Source: M3007 sp041741155
GTDB lineage: Bacteria; Bacteroidota; Bacteroidia; Chitinophagales; Saprospiraceae
NCBI GenBank assembly: GCA_041741155.1
Contig: JBGSKO010000211.1
Span: 62,001 to 126,000 of the forward strand
Length of the DNA stretch: 64,000 bases
Direction: 5' to 3'
Positions 17,169-26,123 of this stretch are shown here, piece after piece. The notes under the pieces are model-generated. The model was given only the letters and a program-made list of their open reading frames with translations. It searched no databases and had not been told where the DNA came from. A program made the position numbers and the translations under genes. Position 1 is the stretch's first letter. The number at the start of each line of letters is the position of its first letter.

Positions 17169-18149
17169 ATGGCTATGACTTTCATGGATTTTGAAAAACC
17201 GCTCGAAGCCCTGTATGAACAGTTGGAAAAACTCCGGGAAGTAGGGGAAAAAGGCGAAGTAGATGTGACGGAGATGATTCACGAGTTGGAAAGCAAAATC
17301 CAACAAAAGCGGAATAATATTTTTGCCAACCTCACTGGTTGGCAAAAAGTACAGCTCTCGCGCCATCCAGAGCGGCCGTACACGCTTTTTTACGCAAATT
17401 CTATTTGTCAAAAATTTATAGAATTGCACGGCGATCGCTGTGGAGGGGATGATCATGCAATTGTCGGTGGCTTGGCCAACCTGGACGGCCAAACAATTAT
17501 GGTCATTGGACACCAGAAGGGAGTAAATACCAAGATGCGACAATACCGCAATTTTGGTATGGCAAACCCGGAGGGCTACCGCAAAGCGCTTCGTCTGATG
17601 AAACTCGCCGAACGGTTCGGTATTCCCGTGATTACCTTGATTGATACTCCGGGAGCATTTCCCGGCTTGGAGGCTGAGCAGCGTGGACAGGCCGAGGCGA
17701 TAGCCCGCAACTTGTTCGAAATGGCGCAATTGCGCGTCCCAATCCTTTGCTATATCATCGGTGAAGGGGCTTCCGGCGGTGCTTTGGGTATTGGCTTGGG
17801 CGACCGGGTGTTTATGCTGGAATACACATGGTACTCTGTGATTTCGCCAGAATCTTGTTCGTCTATCCTTTGGCATTCCTGGGACTACAAAGAACAGGCT
17901 GCAGAAGCCCTGAAATTAGACGCGGATAACATGCTTAACTTTGGCCTCATTGACGACATCGTGCGGGAACCTCTGGGAGGTGCGCATAATGCACCAGAGG
18001 AAATGGCCGAGACGCTTAAAAAGCACATCCTCCAAGAACTGGAAAAACAAGCCCGGTTAGATCCCGATACTCGCATCGCTGAACGAATTGCGAAATACAG
18101 TAACATGGGCCATTACCGTAGTCTCACTCCGGGCACTGCCGGAAAATAA
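17169..18149 (+). CDS. accA: Acetyl-CoA carboxylase carboxyltransferase subunit alpha
   Basis: AccA pairs with AccD to move the carboxyl group from biotin to acetyl-CoA, the committing step of fatty acid synthesis. The 326 residues show the N-terminal FEKPLEALYEQLEKL coiled helix, RHPERPYTL, ELHGDR-GDD, VIGHQKG, and the crotonase-like core (GMANPEGYRKALRLMKLAERFGIPVITLIDTPGA, IGEGASGGALGIG). Start is ATG 17169, with a second ATG two codons on. A TACCTTTG box lies at 17069-17076. The gene is followed by DUF6913 and dapA on the same strand. Confidence 0.96.
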   Translation: MAMTFMDFEKPLEALYEQLEKLREVGEKGEVDVTEMIHELESKIQQKRNNIFANLTGWQKVQLSRHPERPYTLFYANSICQKFIELHGDRCGGDDHAIVGGLANLDGQTIMVIGHQKGVNTKMRQYRNFGMANPEGYRKALRLMKLAERFGIPVITLIDTPGAFPGLEAEQRGQAEAIARNLFEMAQLRVPILCYIIGEGASGGALGIGLGDRVFMLEYTWYSVISPESCSSILWHSWDYKEQAAEALKLDADNMLNFGLIDDIVREPLGGAHNAPEEMAETLKKHILQELEKQARLDPDTRIAERIAKYSNMGHYRSLTPGTAGK

Positions 18150-18199
18150 TTGACCATTAGTGATTTAAACCCCTGAAAAATCATAAAAACCGCACTGTT

Positions 18200-18754
18200 A
18201 TGCTGGAAAAACTGCGCATGGCCCTGCTCCGAAGATCACTCCGCCAAATTTTGGCAACGCACAGCCGACAGCGAAAAACCCACACCATAGAAAGCGCTCG
18301 AACAATTGGTATTCTCTTCGATGCTACCGAGGAAAAGGATCGAAAAGAGGTACTTAGCTTGGTGCGTTCGCTCGAGGAAGAGCGCAAAAAAAAGGTACGC
18401 TTGCTTGGATTTGTAGATAGCAAACAACCGCTCGGTCAAACCCAGTTTCCACAGTTTACACAAAAGGAAATGCGTTGGAACGGAATCCCAGCCAGTGAAG
18501 CCGTAGACGCCTTTGTGGATGAAAAAGTAGACTTACTCCTCTGCATAAATAAGCTCCAGGTACTTCCTGTACTGTGGGTGGCCATAGCCTCCAGGGCTTC
18601 TATGAAGATCGGTACAACAACATCCGTACCGCACGATTTTGATATGGTATTGGAAACCCCGGCAGAGAAAGGAATCCGTTTTTTTGTTGATCAACTGGAA
18701 CAATATCTCAAAAAAATCATCCCTTCCAAACATGAGCCTGCATCAGCGCTTTAG
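18200..18754 (+). CDS. DUF6913 family protein
   Basis: The 184-residue protein starts with a basic helix (RRSLRQILATHSRQRKTH) and continues with ARTIGILFDATEEKDRKEVL and KKKVRLLGFVDSK, then the WNGIPASEAVDAFVDEKVDLLLCIN block seen in DUF6913 proteins of Bacteroidota. No catalytic motif is evident. Its 3' end overlaps dapA by 23 nt in another frame, so the two are translationally coupled. The same pairing with dapA is common in the phylum to my knowledge, which suggests a link to lysine or cell-wall precursor supply; the function is undefined. Confidence 0.8.
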   Translation: MLEKLRMALLRRSLRQILATHSRQRKTHTIESARTIGILFDATEEKDRKEVLSLVRSLEEERKKKVRLLGFVDSKQPLGQTQFPQFTQKEMRWNGIPASEAVDAFVDEKVDLLLCINKLQVLPVLWVAIASRASMKIGTTTSVPHDFDMVLETPAEKGIRFFVDQLEQYLKKIIPSKHEPASAL

Positions 18755-19622
18755 AGGTACCGGGGTGGCTTTAGTTACCCCCTTCAAAAACGACCAGATT
18801 GATTGGGATAGCCTGGAGAAAATCATCGAACACGTCATTTCCGGAGGGGTTGATTTTCTTGTTAGCCTCGGCACAACCGGAGAGTCGGCCACCACCTCGG
18901 AGGCCGAACAGCGGCAAATCATAGACTTCACGATTCGGATCAATCGGGGGCGGTTACCAGTTGTTGTCGGTATATTTGGAGGCAACAATACGAGAGAACT
19001 CGTTCAAAAAATGCAACAATTCAATTTCGATGGAATTGATGCCTTGCTCGCCAGCAGCCCAGCCTACAACAAGCCCAGCCAGGAAGGTATTTTTCAACAC
19101 TACATGGCAATTTCGGAGGCGTCTCCACGGCCGATTATCCTGTATAACGTGCCCAGCCGTACAGCTTCAAACCTGACTGCCGAAACAACCCTGCGTCTGG
19201 CGCACGCCAGTGAACGTTTCATTGGCATCAAGGAAGCGAGTAACGACATCTACCAGGTAATGAAAATCATACAAGGCAGACCAAAGGACTTTTTGGTGCT
19301 TAGCGGCGATGATTTCATCACGCTACCCCTGATCGCCTCCGGGGGCGACGGCGTTATTTCGGTGATTGCCAACACTGTTCCGCGCCCCTTTACGGACATG
19401 GTACGCGCTGCCTTGCGCTGGGATTTGACGCAAGCCCAACAGATCAACCTTCAATTGCTCGATCTTTACCGACTGTTGTTTCTGGAGGGCAATCCATCAG
19501 GCGTGAAGGCTGCCTTGGAGGCACAAGGGATTTGCAGCCGTGATGTACGGCTGCCCTTGATCCCCATGTCGGAAAGTAACCAGCAATTGATTCACGCAGA
19601 ACTGCAGAAAATCCAGGCCTGA
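18732..19622 (+). CDS. dapA: 4-hydroxy-tetrahydrodipicolinate synthase
   Basis: DapA condenses pyruvate with aspartate semialdehyde in the diaminopimelate/lysine pathway. The 296-residue TIM barrel has the Schiff-base lysine K167 in FIGIKEAS, the catalytic tyrosine Y138 in LYNVPSR, and the GTTGES loop (47-52). Start is ATG 18732 (MSLHQRFRGTG), which matches the family; a longer in-frame reading would extend deep into the upstream gene. It overlaps the DUF6913 gene by 23 nt and is convergent with recA, only four bases apart. Confidence 0.94.
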   Translation: MSLHQRFRGTGVALVTPFKNDQIDWDSLEKIIEHVISGGVDFLVSLGTTGESATTSEAEQRQIIDFTIRINRGRLPVVVGIFGGNNTRELVQKMQQFNFDGIDALLASSPAYNKPSQEGIFQHYMAISEASPRPIILYNVPSRTASNLTAETTLRLAHASERFIGIKEASNDIYQVMKIIQGRPKDFLVLSGDDFITLPLIASGGDGVISVIANTVPRPFTDMVRAALRWDLTQAQQINLQLLDLYRLLFLEGNPSGVKAALEAQGICSRDVRLPLIPMSESNQQLIHAELQKIQA

Positions 19623-19626
19623 TCAA

Positions 19627-20700
19627 TTAATAATCGTCCTCATCCACGCCGTTATCACTCACGGCGATCGGAGCGGCAGCAGCAGTTCGCGAGGGTGCTC
19701 CCGAAGCAATTTTATCCTTGATTTTGCTTTCAATTTCAGCTGCCATTTCAGGATTGTCCTGTAAAAACAGCTTGGCGGCATCGCGGCCTTGCGCAATTTT
19801 GGCGCCCTCGTAGCTGTACCAGGCTCCGCTTTTTTGAATGATCTCGAGATCGGCGCCAAGGTCAATGATCTCACCCACCTTGGAAATACCCTGGCCGAAG
19901 ATGATATCGAACGAGGCGACCCGGAACGGCGGGGAAAGTTTATTTTTAACCACTTTCACCTTCACTTGGTTGCCCACTACGTTGCCGTCTTTGTCCTTCA
20001 GGGCTGCTCCGCTCTTGCGAATGTCAAGTCGTATGGAAGCATAGAACTTGAGCGCATTGCCGCCGGTAGTAGTTTCCGGATTGCCGAACATGACGCCAAT
20101 TTTTTCACGCAACTGGTTGATGAAGATACAGCAGCTACCGGTACGGCCGATGGCTGCCGTGAGCTTGCGCATGGCCTGGCTCATGAGGCGCGCCTGGAGG
20201 CCCATTTTGGAATCACCCATTTCACCTTCAATTTCTGAACGCGGGACGAGGGCAGCTACCGAGTCTACAACTACGATATCCACAGCGCCGGATCGGATCA
20301 GATTTTCAGCGATTTCCAGGGCTTGTTCGCCGTTATCGGGCTGGCTGATGAGCAGGTCGTTTACATTGACTCCGAGGTGTTCGGCGTAGAACCGGTCGAA
20401 AGCGTGCTCGGCGTCAATGATAGCCGCGATACCGCCATTTTTCTGACACTCCGCGACGGCATGGATGGCCAATGTGGTTTTACCGGAAGACTCCGGGCCA
20501 TAGATCTCGATGATTCGTCCCTTGGGGTACCCGTAGCAACCGAGCGCGATATCCAGGCCCAAAGAGCCGGAAGGAATGACTTCTACTTCTACGGCTTGTT
20601 TGTCGCCGAGGCGCATGATGGTACCCTTGCCATAGGTTTTGTCGAGGCGGTCTATGGTCGCCTGCAAGGTCTTGAGTTTGTTGTCTCTTTCTGTTGACAT
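19627..20700 (-). CDS. recA: Recombinase RecA
   Basis: RecA forms filaments on single-stranded DNA and drives strand exchange and the SOS response. The 357 residues show Walker A GPESSGKT (68-75), the DAEHAFD and VVDSVAALVPRSEIEGEMGD segments, the QAMRKLT helix, the INQLREKIGVMFGNPETTTGG loop and an acidic C-terminal tail (ending DEDDY). The upstream 400-nt AT-rich region contains a TATTTTTG -7-like box at 20736-20729; I see no clear LexA box. Confidence 0.98.
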   Translation of the reverse strand: MSTERDNKLKTLQATIDRLDKTYGKGTIMRLGDKQAVEVEVIPSGSLGLDIALGCYGYPKGRIIEIYGPESSGKTTLAIHAVAECQKNGGIAAIIDAEHAFDRFYAEHLGVNVNDLLISQPDNGEQALEIAENLIRSGAVDIVVVDSVAALVPRSEIEGEMGDSKMGLQARLMSQAMRKLTAAIGRTGSCCIFINQLREKIGVMFGNPETTTGGNALKFYASIRLDIRKSGAALKDKDGNVVGNQVKVKVVKNKLSPPFRVASFDIIFGQGISKVGEIIDLGADLEIIQKSGAWYSYEGAKIAQGRDAAKLFLQDNPEMAAEIESKIKDKIASGAPSRTAAAAPIAVSDNGVDEDDY

Positions 20701-20736
20701 AAGCTGCGATGTTTATTGAATGTGGCGACAAAAATA

Positions 20737-21104
20737 AACAAAATGTTTTTGCCTGTGTGCCCGGCGATATATTTTTTTTAAAATAATTTGAAGCTCTATT
20801 GGTGCATTTGTTTGATAATCAAATTTTTAAATAAGCTTTTTTTCTAAAAAAAGATCCCTAAAATAATTGTTTTTGCCTTGAAAAAATACAAAAAAGTACC
20901 GCTCGGCGGGCAAAAAAATGTTGCAGGTAGCAGGACTAAATCTATTTTTTGTTTTAAAAAAATAACACCTTGTTCGTAGTGTTACAAAGATGACGCGGAT
21001 GAACATCTGCACGCCCTGAAGGTTTTAAGGGGCGAAACGCCAAGATTGACGAATTTTGTGCCTTGGATAACAATACGGAATCAACACAACAACTGCCCTC
21101 CGCA
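20737..21104. other. AT-rich intergenic region between recA and the HMG-CoA reductase gene
   Basis: This divergent spacer is very A/T-rich, with several A/T-run inverted repeats (for example CTTTTTTT/AAAAAAAG near 20832) and a 6-bp hairpin TAACAC/GTGTTA at about 20964-20985. No gene, full promoter or RNA structure can be supported. Confidence 0.5.
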
Positions 21105-22436
21105 ATGGAAAAAACAATTTCGGGCTTCTCCAAATTAACCAAACGCCAAAAGATCGAATGGCTGGCCAATAACTTTTTTGAAGACCCGGATGCTGCCCAA
21201 ACGGCTCTGATTGCCTGGCATCGTCGCGACGAGCAGCAACAAAAAATTATTGACGGATTTACGGAAAATGCTGTCAGCAACTTTACCCTCCCGTTCAGTG
21301 TAGCGCCCAATTTTGTGCTAAATGGCCGGGAGTATGCCGTGCCCATGGTCATCGAGGAGAGCAGTGTAGTGGCGGCGGCCTCCAGTGCTGCCAAGTTTTG
21401 GCTCGATCGGGGCGGCTTTCGCGCGGAAGTATTGGGCACGGTGAAACTCGGTCAGGTACACTTCCGCTGGACGGGTTCGCCAGCGCGCCTGCAAGCGTTA
21501 TTCCCTGATCTGAAAGCCCACTTATTTGCCTCTTGCGATGACCTCACGGCCAATATGCGCCAGCGCGGTGGCGGGCTGTTGGATATTGAACTGCTCGACT
21601 TCACCCAATTGGAGCCGGAGTACTACCAATTGCGGGCTTCCTTTGAAACCTGCGACAGCATGGGCGCCAATTTTATCAACTCCGTGCTGGAGCGCTTTGG
21701 GGACCAACTGGAGTTTTTTATAGAAACTGCACCCGCGCTTGCCGATCACGAACGCGACGTGGAAGTGATCATGTGCATCCTTTCCAACTTCACCCCCAAC
21801 TGCCTGGTGCGTGCCTGGGTGGAGTGTCCCGAAAATGAACTGGAAGACCTCGCCCGCGATGCCGGTCTGCCCGGCCGGTCTGCCGTTGACCGCTTCTGCA
21901 CGGCCGTGCGCATCGCCGAAATTGATCCCTACCGGGCGACAACACACAACAAAGGCATTTTTAATGGAATAGATGCCGTGATACTGGCGACAGGCAACGA
22001 CTTCCGGGCGGTGGAAGCCTGCGGACATACTTACGCTTGCCGTAGCGGGCAATACCGCAGCCTGAGTCGGGCCTGGGTTGAAAACGGAGTGTTCCGGTTT
22101 GAGTTGGAAATTCCGCTACCCATCGGAACCGTCGGTGGCCTCACTGCCCTGCATCCATTGGCCAAACAAGCGCTCGAAATGCTCGGGAATCCGTCGGCGC
22201 GCGAACTGATGATGATCGTAGCAACAGTCGGACTGGCGCAAAACTTCGCCGCCGTGCGCTCGTTAGTCACTACAGGCATCCAACAAGGACACATGAAGAT
22301 GCACTTGACTAACATACTCAACCATCTGGGTGCTTCTGAAAAAGAGACGGCCGAAGCACAGACGTATTTCTGTCAGGAAACGGTGAGCTTCAGTGCGGTG
22401 CGGACATTTTTGGAGGGCGTGCGAACCGGGGCCTGA
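21105..22436 (+). CDS. mvaA: Hydroxymethylglutaryl-CoA reductase, class II type
   Basis: The enzyme interconverts HMG-CoA and mevalonate. The 443-residue protein follows the bacterial class II form: EESSVVAAAS (84-93, catalytic Glu), CDSMGANFINSV, the catalytic Lys in TTHNKGIFNGIDA, the Asp in GNDFRAVEA, the GTVGGLTALHP loop and the C-terminal GLAQNFAAVRSLVTTGIQQGHMKMH with the catalytic His. Class II enzymes serve either mevalonate breakdown or isoprenoid synthesis; in this phylum biosynthesis is likely. ATG 21105 is preferred over an upstream TTG at 21063. It is convergent with recG. Confidence 0.93.
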   Translation: MEKTISGFSKLTKRQKIEWLANNFFEDPDAAQTALIAWHRRDEQQQKIIDGFTENAVSNFTLPFSVAPNFVLNGREYAVPMVIEESSVVAAASSAAKFWLDRGGFRAEVLGTVKLGQVHFRWTGSPARLQALFPDLKAHLFASCDDLTANMRQRGGGLLDIELLDFTQLEPEYYQLRASFETCDSMGANFINSVLERFGDQLEFFIETAPALADHERDVEVIMCILSNFTPNCLVRAWVECPENELEDLARDAGLPGRSAVDRFCTAVRIAEIDPYRATTHNKGIFNGIDAVILATGNDFRAVEACGHTYACRSGQYRSLSRAWVENGVFRFELEIPLPIGTVGGLTALHPLAKQALEMLGNPSARELMMIVATVGLAQNFAAVRSLVTTGIQQGHMKMHLTNILNHLGASEKETAEAQTYFCQETVSFSAVRTFLEGVRTGA

Positions 22437-22446
22437 TCCCGCCCTA

Positions 22447-24546
22447 TCAAGAAATCCTGCTCCACACCCGGGATTCCCGGCCAGTAGTAGCCAAATGCTC
22501 CAGCAAACGCCGGTTTTCCGGCGCCGTTAAGCCCGGGTCGGTTTCCAAAATGCGGGCGGCAATTTCCCGCGCAGCGGTCAGTATTTGCCCATCACGGCCT
22601 AGGTCGGCAAGCAAAAAACGCAGCATACCGCTCTGTTGAGTGCCCTCCATGTTGCCGGGGCCACGCAGGCGCAGATCGGTTTCAGCAATGACAAAACCGT
22701 CGTTGGTTTGCACCATGGTTTGCAGGCGCTCGCGGGCATCGGCACTGAGTTTGAATCCGGTTACCAGAATGCAATACGACTGCTCGGCGCCCCGACCCAC
22801 GCGTCCGCGCAACTGGTGCAATTGGCTCAGGCCAAAACGATCGGCATTTTCGATGACCATGACCGAAGCATTGGGCACGTTCACGCCGACTTCAATCACC
22901 GTCGTAGCCACCATGATTTGTGTTTCTCCGCGCACAAAGCGCTGCATCTCGAACTCCTTGTCGGCGGGTTTCATCTTGCCGTGTACGATGCTGATCTGAT
23001 ACTCGGGCGCAGGAAAATCGCGGCTCAGCGCCTCGTATCCGCTCATCAAGTTCAGCATATCTACTTTTTCGGTTTCTTCAATCATGGGATAAACGACGTA
23101 CACCTGTCGGCCTTTGGCAATTTCTTCGCGCATAAATCCCTGTACCCGCAGGCGATGTTGCTCCGTCTTGTGAATGGTTGTGATGGGCTTTCGGCCCGGG
23201 GGCAGTTCGTCAATCACGGATGAATCAAGGTCGCCGTACAGGGTCATGGCCAGCGTGCGGGGGATGGGTGTGGCCGTCATCACCAGAACATGCGGCGGTA
23301 GCCCGGCGCCTTTTTTCCATAGGGCAGCGCGCTGCTCCACGCCAAAGCGGTGCTGCTCGTCAATGATGACCAGCCCGAGTTTTTGGAACACTACCCAGTC
23401 CTCCACCAGCGCGTGGGTTCCGATGACGATGTGCAACGAACCGGCCTCCAGTTCGTCCAGTATTGCCTGGCGTTTTTTGCCTTTCACGGTGCCGCTGAGA
23501 AAACCCACGTTGACGCCCAGATCGCCAACTAATTCGACGATATTAGCAAAATGCTGCTTCGCCAGAATCTCTGTTGGCGCCATGAGGCAGGCCTGGTAGC
23601 CGTTGTCGACAGCCATGAGCATTGCCATGAGTGCTACCACGGTTTTCCCGGAACCGACATCGCCCTGCACCAAGCGGTTCATTTGCTGCCCGGCAGCCAG
23701 GTCGGTGCGGATTTCCCGAACGACCCGTTTTTGGGCGCCGGTGAGTTCAAACGGGAGTTTTTCGGTATAAAACCGGTTGAAATTGTCGCCGATTTTGTCA
23801 AAAACAAAGCCCTTGGCGGCATCCTTCCGGCGGCGTCGAATTTGCAGCAGGCGCAGTTGCAGAAAAAACAACTCCTCAAATTTCAGTCGGCGTGTGGCGG
23901 CATCCAGTTCCTGTTGGTTTTCCGGAAAATGAATTTTTTGCAACGCTTCCCAGCGCGGCGCCAGGCGATACGCTTCGAGCATAAAATCCGGCAGCGTTTC
24001 GGGTAATTCGGTACGGGTGAGGCCGTCGAGCAGGGTGCGTAGGAGTTTGCGCATACCCTTGGCATCCAGTCCTTTTTGGGTGAGTTTATCGGTAGAGGGA
24101 TACACTGGATCGAAGGTGCGGGCCGATTGGGTGTTTTCTGCCGTCACTTCCTCCATTTCCGGATGTGAAAAATTAAAACGCCCGTTGAACGACGATGCCC
24201 GGCAAAACACGACGTATTCTTTGCCCACTTTCAATGATCGTTCCAGCCATTGGATCGCCTGAAACCAGATCAACTCAACTGACCCTGTTTCGTCGCGCAG
24301 GGTACCCACGAGGCGTTTGGCGCGGCCCTCGCCCACGGTTTCCAAACGCCGTAAAATACCTTTCACCTGATATTGCTCACCCTCCGACTGGATATCGCGG
24401 ATGTGGTGAAACCGGGTGCGGTCAATATACCGGAACGGAAAATGGAACAACAAATCGCCACACGTAAATACCCCGAGTTCCTTTTTCAGAACATCGGCGC
24501 GTTGCGGGCCTACACCCTTGAGGTATTCAATGGCGGTGTCGAGCAT
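22447..24546 (-). CDS. recG: ATP-dependent DNA helicase RecG
   Basis: RecG regresses stalled replication forks and migrates Holliday junctions. The 699 residues contain the N-terminal wedge/OB domain (VKGILRRLETVGEG), helicase motifs Walker A QGDVGSGKTVVALMAM, DEQHRFGVEQR, MTATPIPRTLAMT, and the C-terminal ATTVIEVGVNVPNASVMVIENADRFGLSQLHQLRGRVGRG with the TRG motif region. ATG 24546 (MLDTAIEYLKGVGP) is preferred over a TTG three codons earlier. It is 33 nt downstream of the APH-like gene and probably cotranscribed. Confidence 0.96.
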   Translation of the reverse strand: MLDTAIEYLKGVGPQRADVLKKELGVFTCGDLLFHFPFRYIDRTRFHHIRDIQSEGEQYQVKGILRRLETVGEGRAKRLVGTLRDETGSVELIWFQAIQWLERSLKVGKEYVVFCRASSFNGRFNFSHPEMEEVTAENTQSARTFDPVYPSTDKLTQKGLDAKGMRKLLRTLLDGLTRTELPETLPDFMLEAYRLAPRWEALQKIHFPENQQELDAATRRLKFEELFFLQLRLLQIRRRRKDAAKGFVFDKIGDNFNRFYTEKLPFELTGAQKRVVREIRTDLAAGQQMNRLVQGDVGSGKTVVALMAMLMAVDNGYQACLMAPTEILAKQHFANIVELVGDLGVNVGFLSGTVKGKKRQAILDELEAGSLHIVIGTHALVEDWVVFQKLGLVIIDEQHRFGVEQRAALWKKGAGLPPHVLVMTATPIPRTLAMTLYGDLDSSVIDELPPGRKPITTIHKTEQHRLRVQGFMREEIAKGRQVYVVYPMIEETEKVDMLNLMSGYEALSRDFPAPEYQISIVHGKMKPADKEFEMQRFVRGETQIMVATTVIEVGVNVPNASVMVIENADRFGLSQLHQLRGRVGRGAEQSYCILVTGFKLSADARERLQTMVQTNDGFVIAETDLRLRGPGNMEGTQQSGMLRFLLADLGRDGQILTAAREIAARILETDPGLTAPENRRLLEHLATTGRESRVWSRIS

Positions 24547-24579
24547 GACGGGCAAAAGTAACAGGAATTGTTTTAAATC

Positions 24580-25587
24580 CTACGCAAACGCTTCCAAATA
24601 CCCGGCCAACACCCTCCAATACCGCTGTACTTGTGCCTTCAGTTCCGGAGTGGAGTGTTGCCGAAGTTCGAGCAGGGCTACTTTGAGGCGCACATTGGCG
24701 CGGTAGGCTTTAAAAAACCGGAACAGTTCCGCGTCTTCCGGTGCGGGCATCACCTCCCAGCGTTGTCGGTAGGTTTTTAAAAAGGCGTCTGCAAACTCCG
24801 CATGCCCCCGTGCTTCGAGGTCCATACAGAGGAACGCCAGCTCATTCAGAATATCCGCCTGCCGGAAGTGATCGCTAAATTCGATGCAGTCGAATACCAC
24901 AGGGCCGGCGTCAAGCAGGAAAATGTTTTTGGCGTGCAGGTCCCCGTGGCCATCTACCCAATAACCGGTGCGTGCGCGTTCGGCGAGGCGTTCACTGTGT
25001 TGTTCCAAAAACTCGGGCACACTACTGCGCCAGCGTTGTAGCACCGTAGTTACCTCTGGTCCCAAGTGCAGCGCCATGTCGGGGCCCAGGCGATACAACT
25101 CGGCAAAGTCTGCCCAGTACATAGCGGGGTGGCATTCCGGGGGATTGCGCAAGACCACCTGGCGGTGAAACGGCGCGAGTACGGCAGCGAGTTGTTCCAG
25201 TTGTTTGGTGGTCACTTTTCCGGAATCCAGCAGTTTATCCATTTGCCGGGAGTCGTCCATCCGGCGCATGTGCACGGCGTAGTCTATTGGGGGGGCATCG
25301 GTGGCGCCAATGGTGGGTTGGCCATTTTCTTCGGCAATGGGCAACACCCCGAGGTACATTTCCGGCGCCAGACGGCTGTTGAGGCGCAGTTCTTCCTGGC
25401 AAAAATGGTGTCGTTTTTCGAGCGTGCCGAAGTCGAGAAACCCAAACGTCACCGGCTTCTTGATTTTGAAAGCGAAATCCGGAGTCAGGATGACCCAGGA
25501 AATATGCGTTTCGACGAATGCTGCCGGTTGCCTGGCGCCGGGAAACGCTCCGGTGGCAATAATGCCCTGGATTTGTTCAGCGGTCAT
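24580..25587 (-). CDS. Aminoglycoside phosphotransferase-like kinase domain protein
   Basis: This 335-residue protein has the protein-kinase-like fold of the APH family. The N-terminal part includes ILTPDFAFKIKKPVTFGFLDFGTLEKRHHFC, where FKIKK holds the ATP-binding lysine. The C-terminal part has the catalytic loop GHGDLHAKNIFLLD and the metal-binding Asp in VVFDCIEFSDHFRQADILNELAFL. This corresponds to the N-terminal half of the fused APH/P-loop kinase proteins found in many bacteria. Here it is a separate gene whose ATG (25587) overlaps the upstream kinase gene by 11 nt. The substrate is unknown and there is no reason to predict drug resistance. Confidence 0.82.
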   Translation of the reverse strand: MTAEQIQGIIATGAFPGARQPAAFVETHISWVILTPDFAFKIKKPVTFGFLDFGTLEKRHHFCQEELRLNSRLAPEMYLGVLPIAEENGQPTIGATDAPPIDYAVHMRRMDDSRQMDKLLDSGKVTTKQLEQLAAVLAPFHRQVVLRNPPECHPAMYWADFAELYRLGPDMALHLGPEVTTVLQRWRSSVPEFLEQHSERLAERARTGYWVDGHGDLHAKNIFLLDAGPVVFDCIEFSDHFRQADILNELAFLCMDLEARGHAEFADAFLKTYRQRWEVMPAPEDAELFRFFKAYRANVRLKVALLELRQHSTPELKAQVQRYWRVLAGYLEAFA

Positions 25588-26080
25588 GGTTGGAAACAAT
25601 GTATTCGTGCAGTCGAGCTATGAGGGTGTCCAGGGATTCGGAATCCGACCAAAGTTCGAGGTGTGGTTCCGTCCAGGGTTCGTATTCGTCGCGTATTTTT
25701 TCATACACTTCGAAATCGGCTTCGCTGTCGGGTCGAGGCGTTTGCAGCCGTTGGCGGATGGTCGCTTCCTGTGCATGTACCTCTGCCCGAAACACCGGCA
25801 CCCCGCATGCCCGCGCGACCTCTTCGAAAGGCCCCCGGATCGTTTCGAGGTAAAATGTACTGTCCACGACTGCCGTGCCGCCTCTGGTTAAAACAGCCTT
25901 CACCTTGTCGAGCATGGCGGCATAGACTCGTTTCTTGTCACTTGGCAAATAATGTCCCCGCAAGCCCAATTCAGTACGGATGAGGTCGCTATTTATAGGT
26001 GTACCGCCATAGCGCGCCGTGTATGCGCGTGCCAATGTGCTTTTGCCGGAGCCGGGCAAGCCGGAAATGAGGAGCAGCAT
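25577..26080 (-). CDS. P-loop kinase (AAA_33/zeta-toxin-like family)
   Basis: The 167-residue protein is a small P-loop kinase: Walker A LISGLPGSGKSTLARAY near 4-20, INSDLIRTELGL, an R/K-rich lid region and a VDSTFYLETIRGPFEEVA motif typical of the gluconate/polynucleotide kinase-like AAA_33 group. It corresponds to the C-terminal half of fused APH/ATPase proteins but here is separate and comes first in the operon. It overlaps the APH-like gene by 11 nt and lies 43 nt after the S9 peptidase gene. The phosphorylated substrate is unknown. Confidence 0.85.
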   Translation of the reverse strand: MLLLISGLPGSGKSTLARAYTARYGGTPINSDLIRTELGLRGHYLPSDKKRVYAAMLDKVKAVLTRGGTAVVDSTFYLETIRGPFEEVARACGVPVFRAEVHAQEATIRQRLQTPRPDSEADFEVYEKIRDEYEPWTEPHLELWSDSESLDTLIARLHEYIVSNHDR

Positions 26081-26123
26081 AACGTGCGGTTGTTTAAAGG
26101 GAACACGTCACAGGTCCAATGGT

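Noticed and set aside
20700..21104. SOS box upstream of recA
   Set aside because: No clear LexA dyad of a known type is visible in the AT-rich spacer; A/T-run symmetry alone is not evidence.
24580..25587. Aminoglycoside resistance gene
   Set aside because: The fold is APH-like, but the protein belongs with the P-loop kinase pair of unknown substrate; resistance cannot be inferred from the fold.
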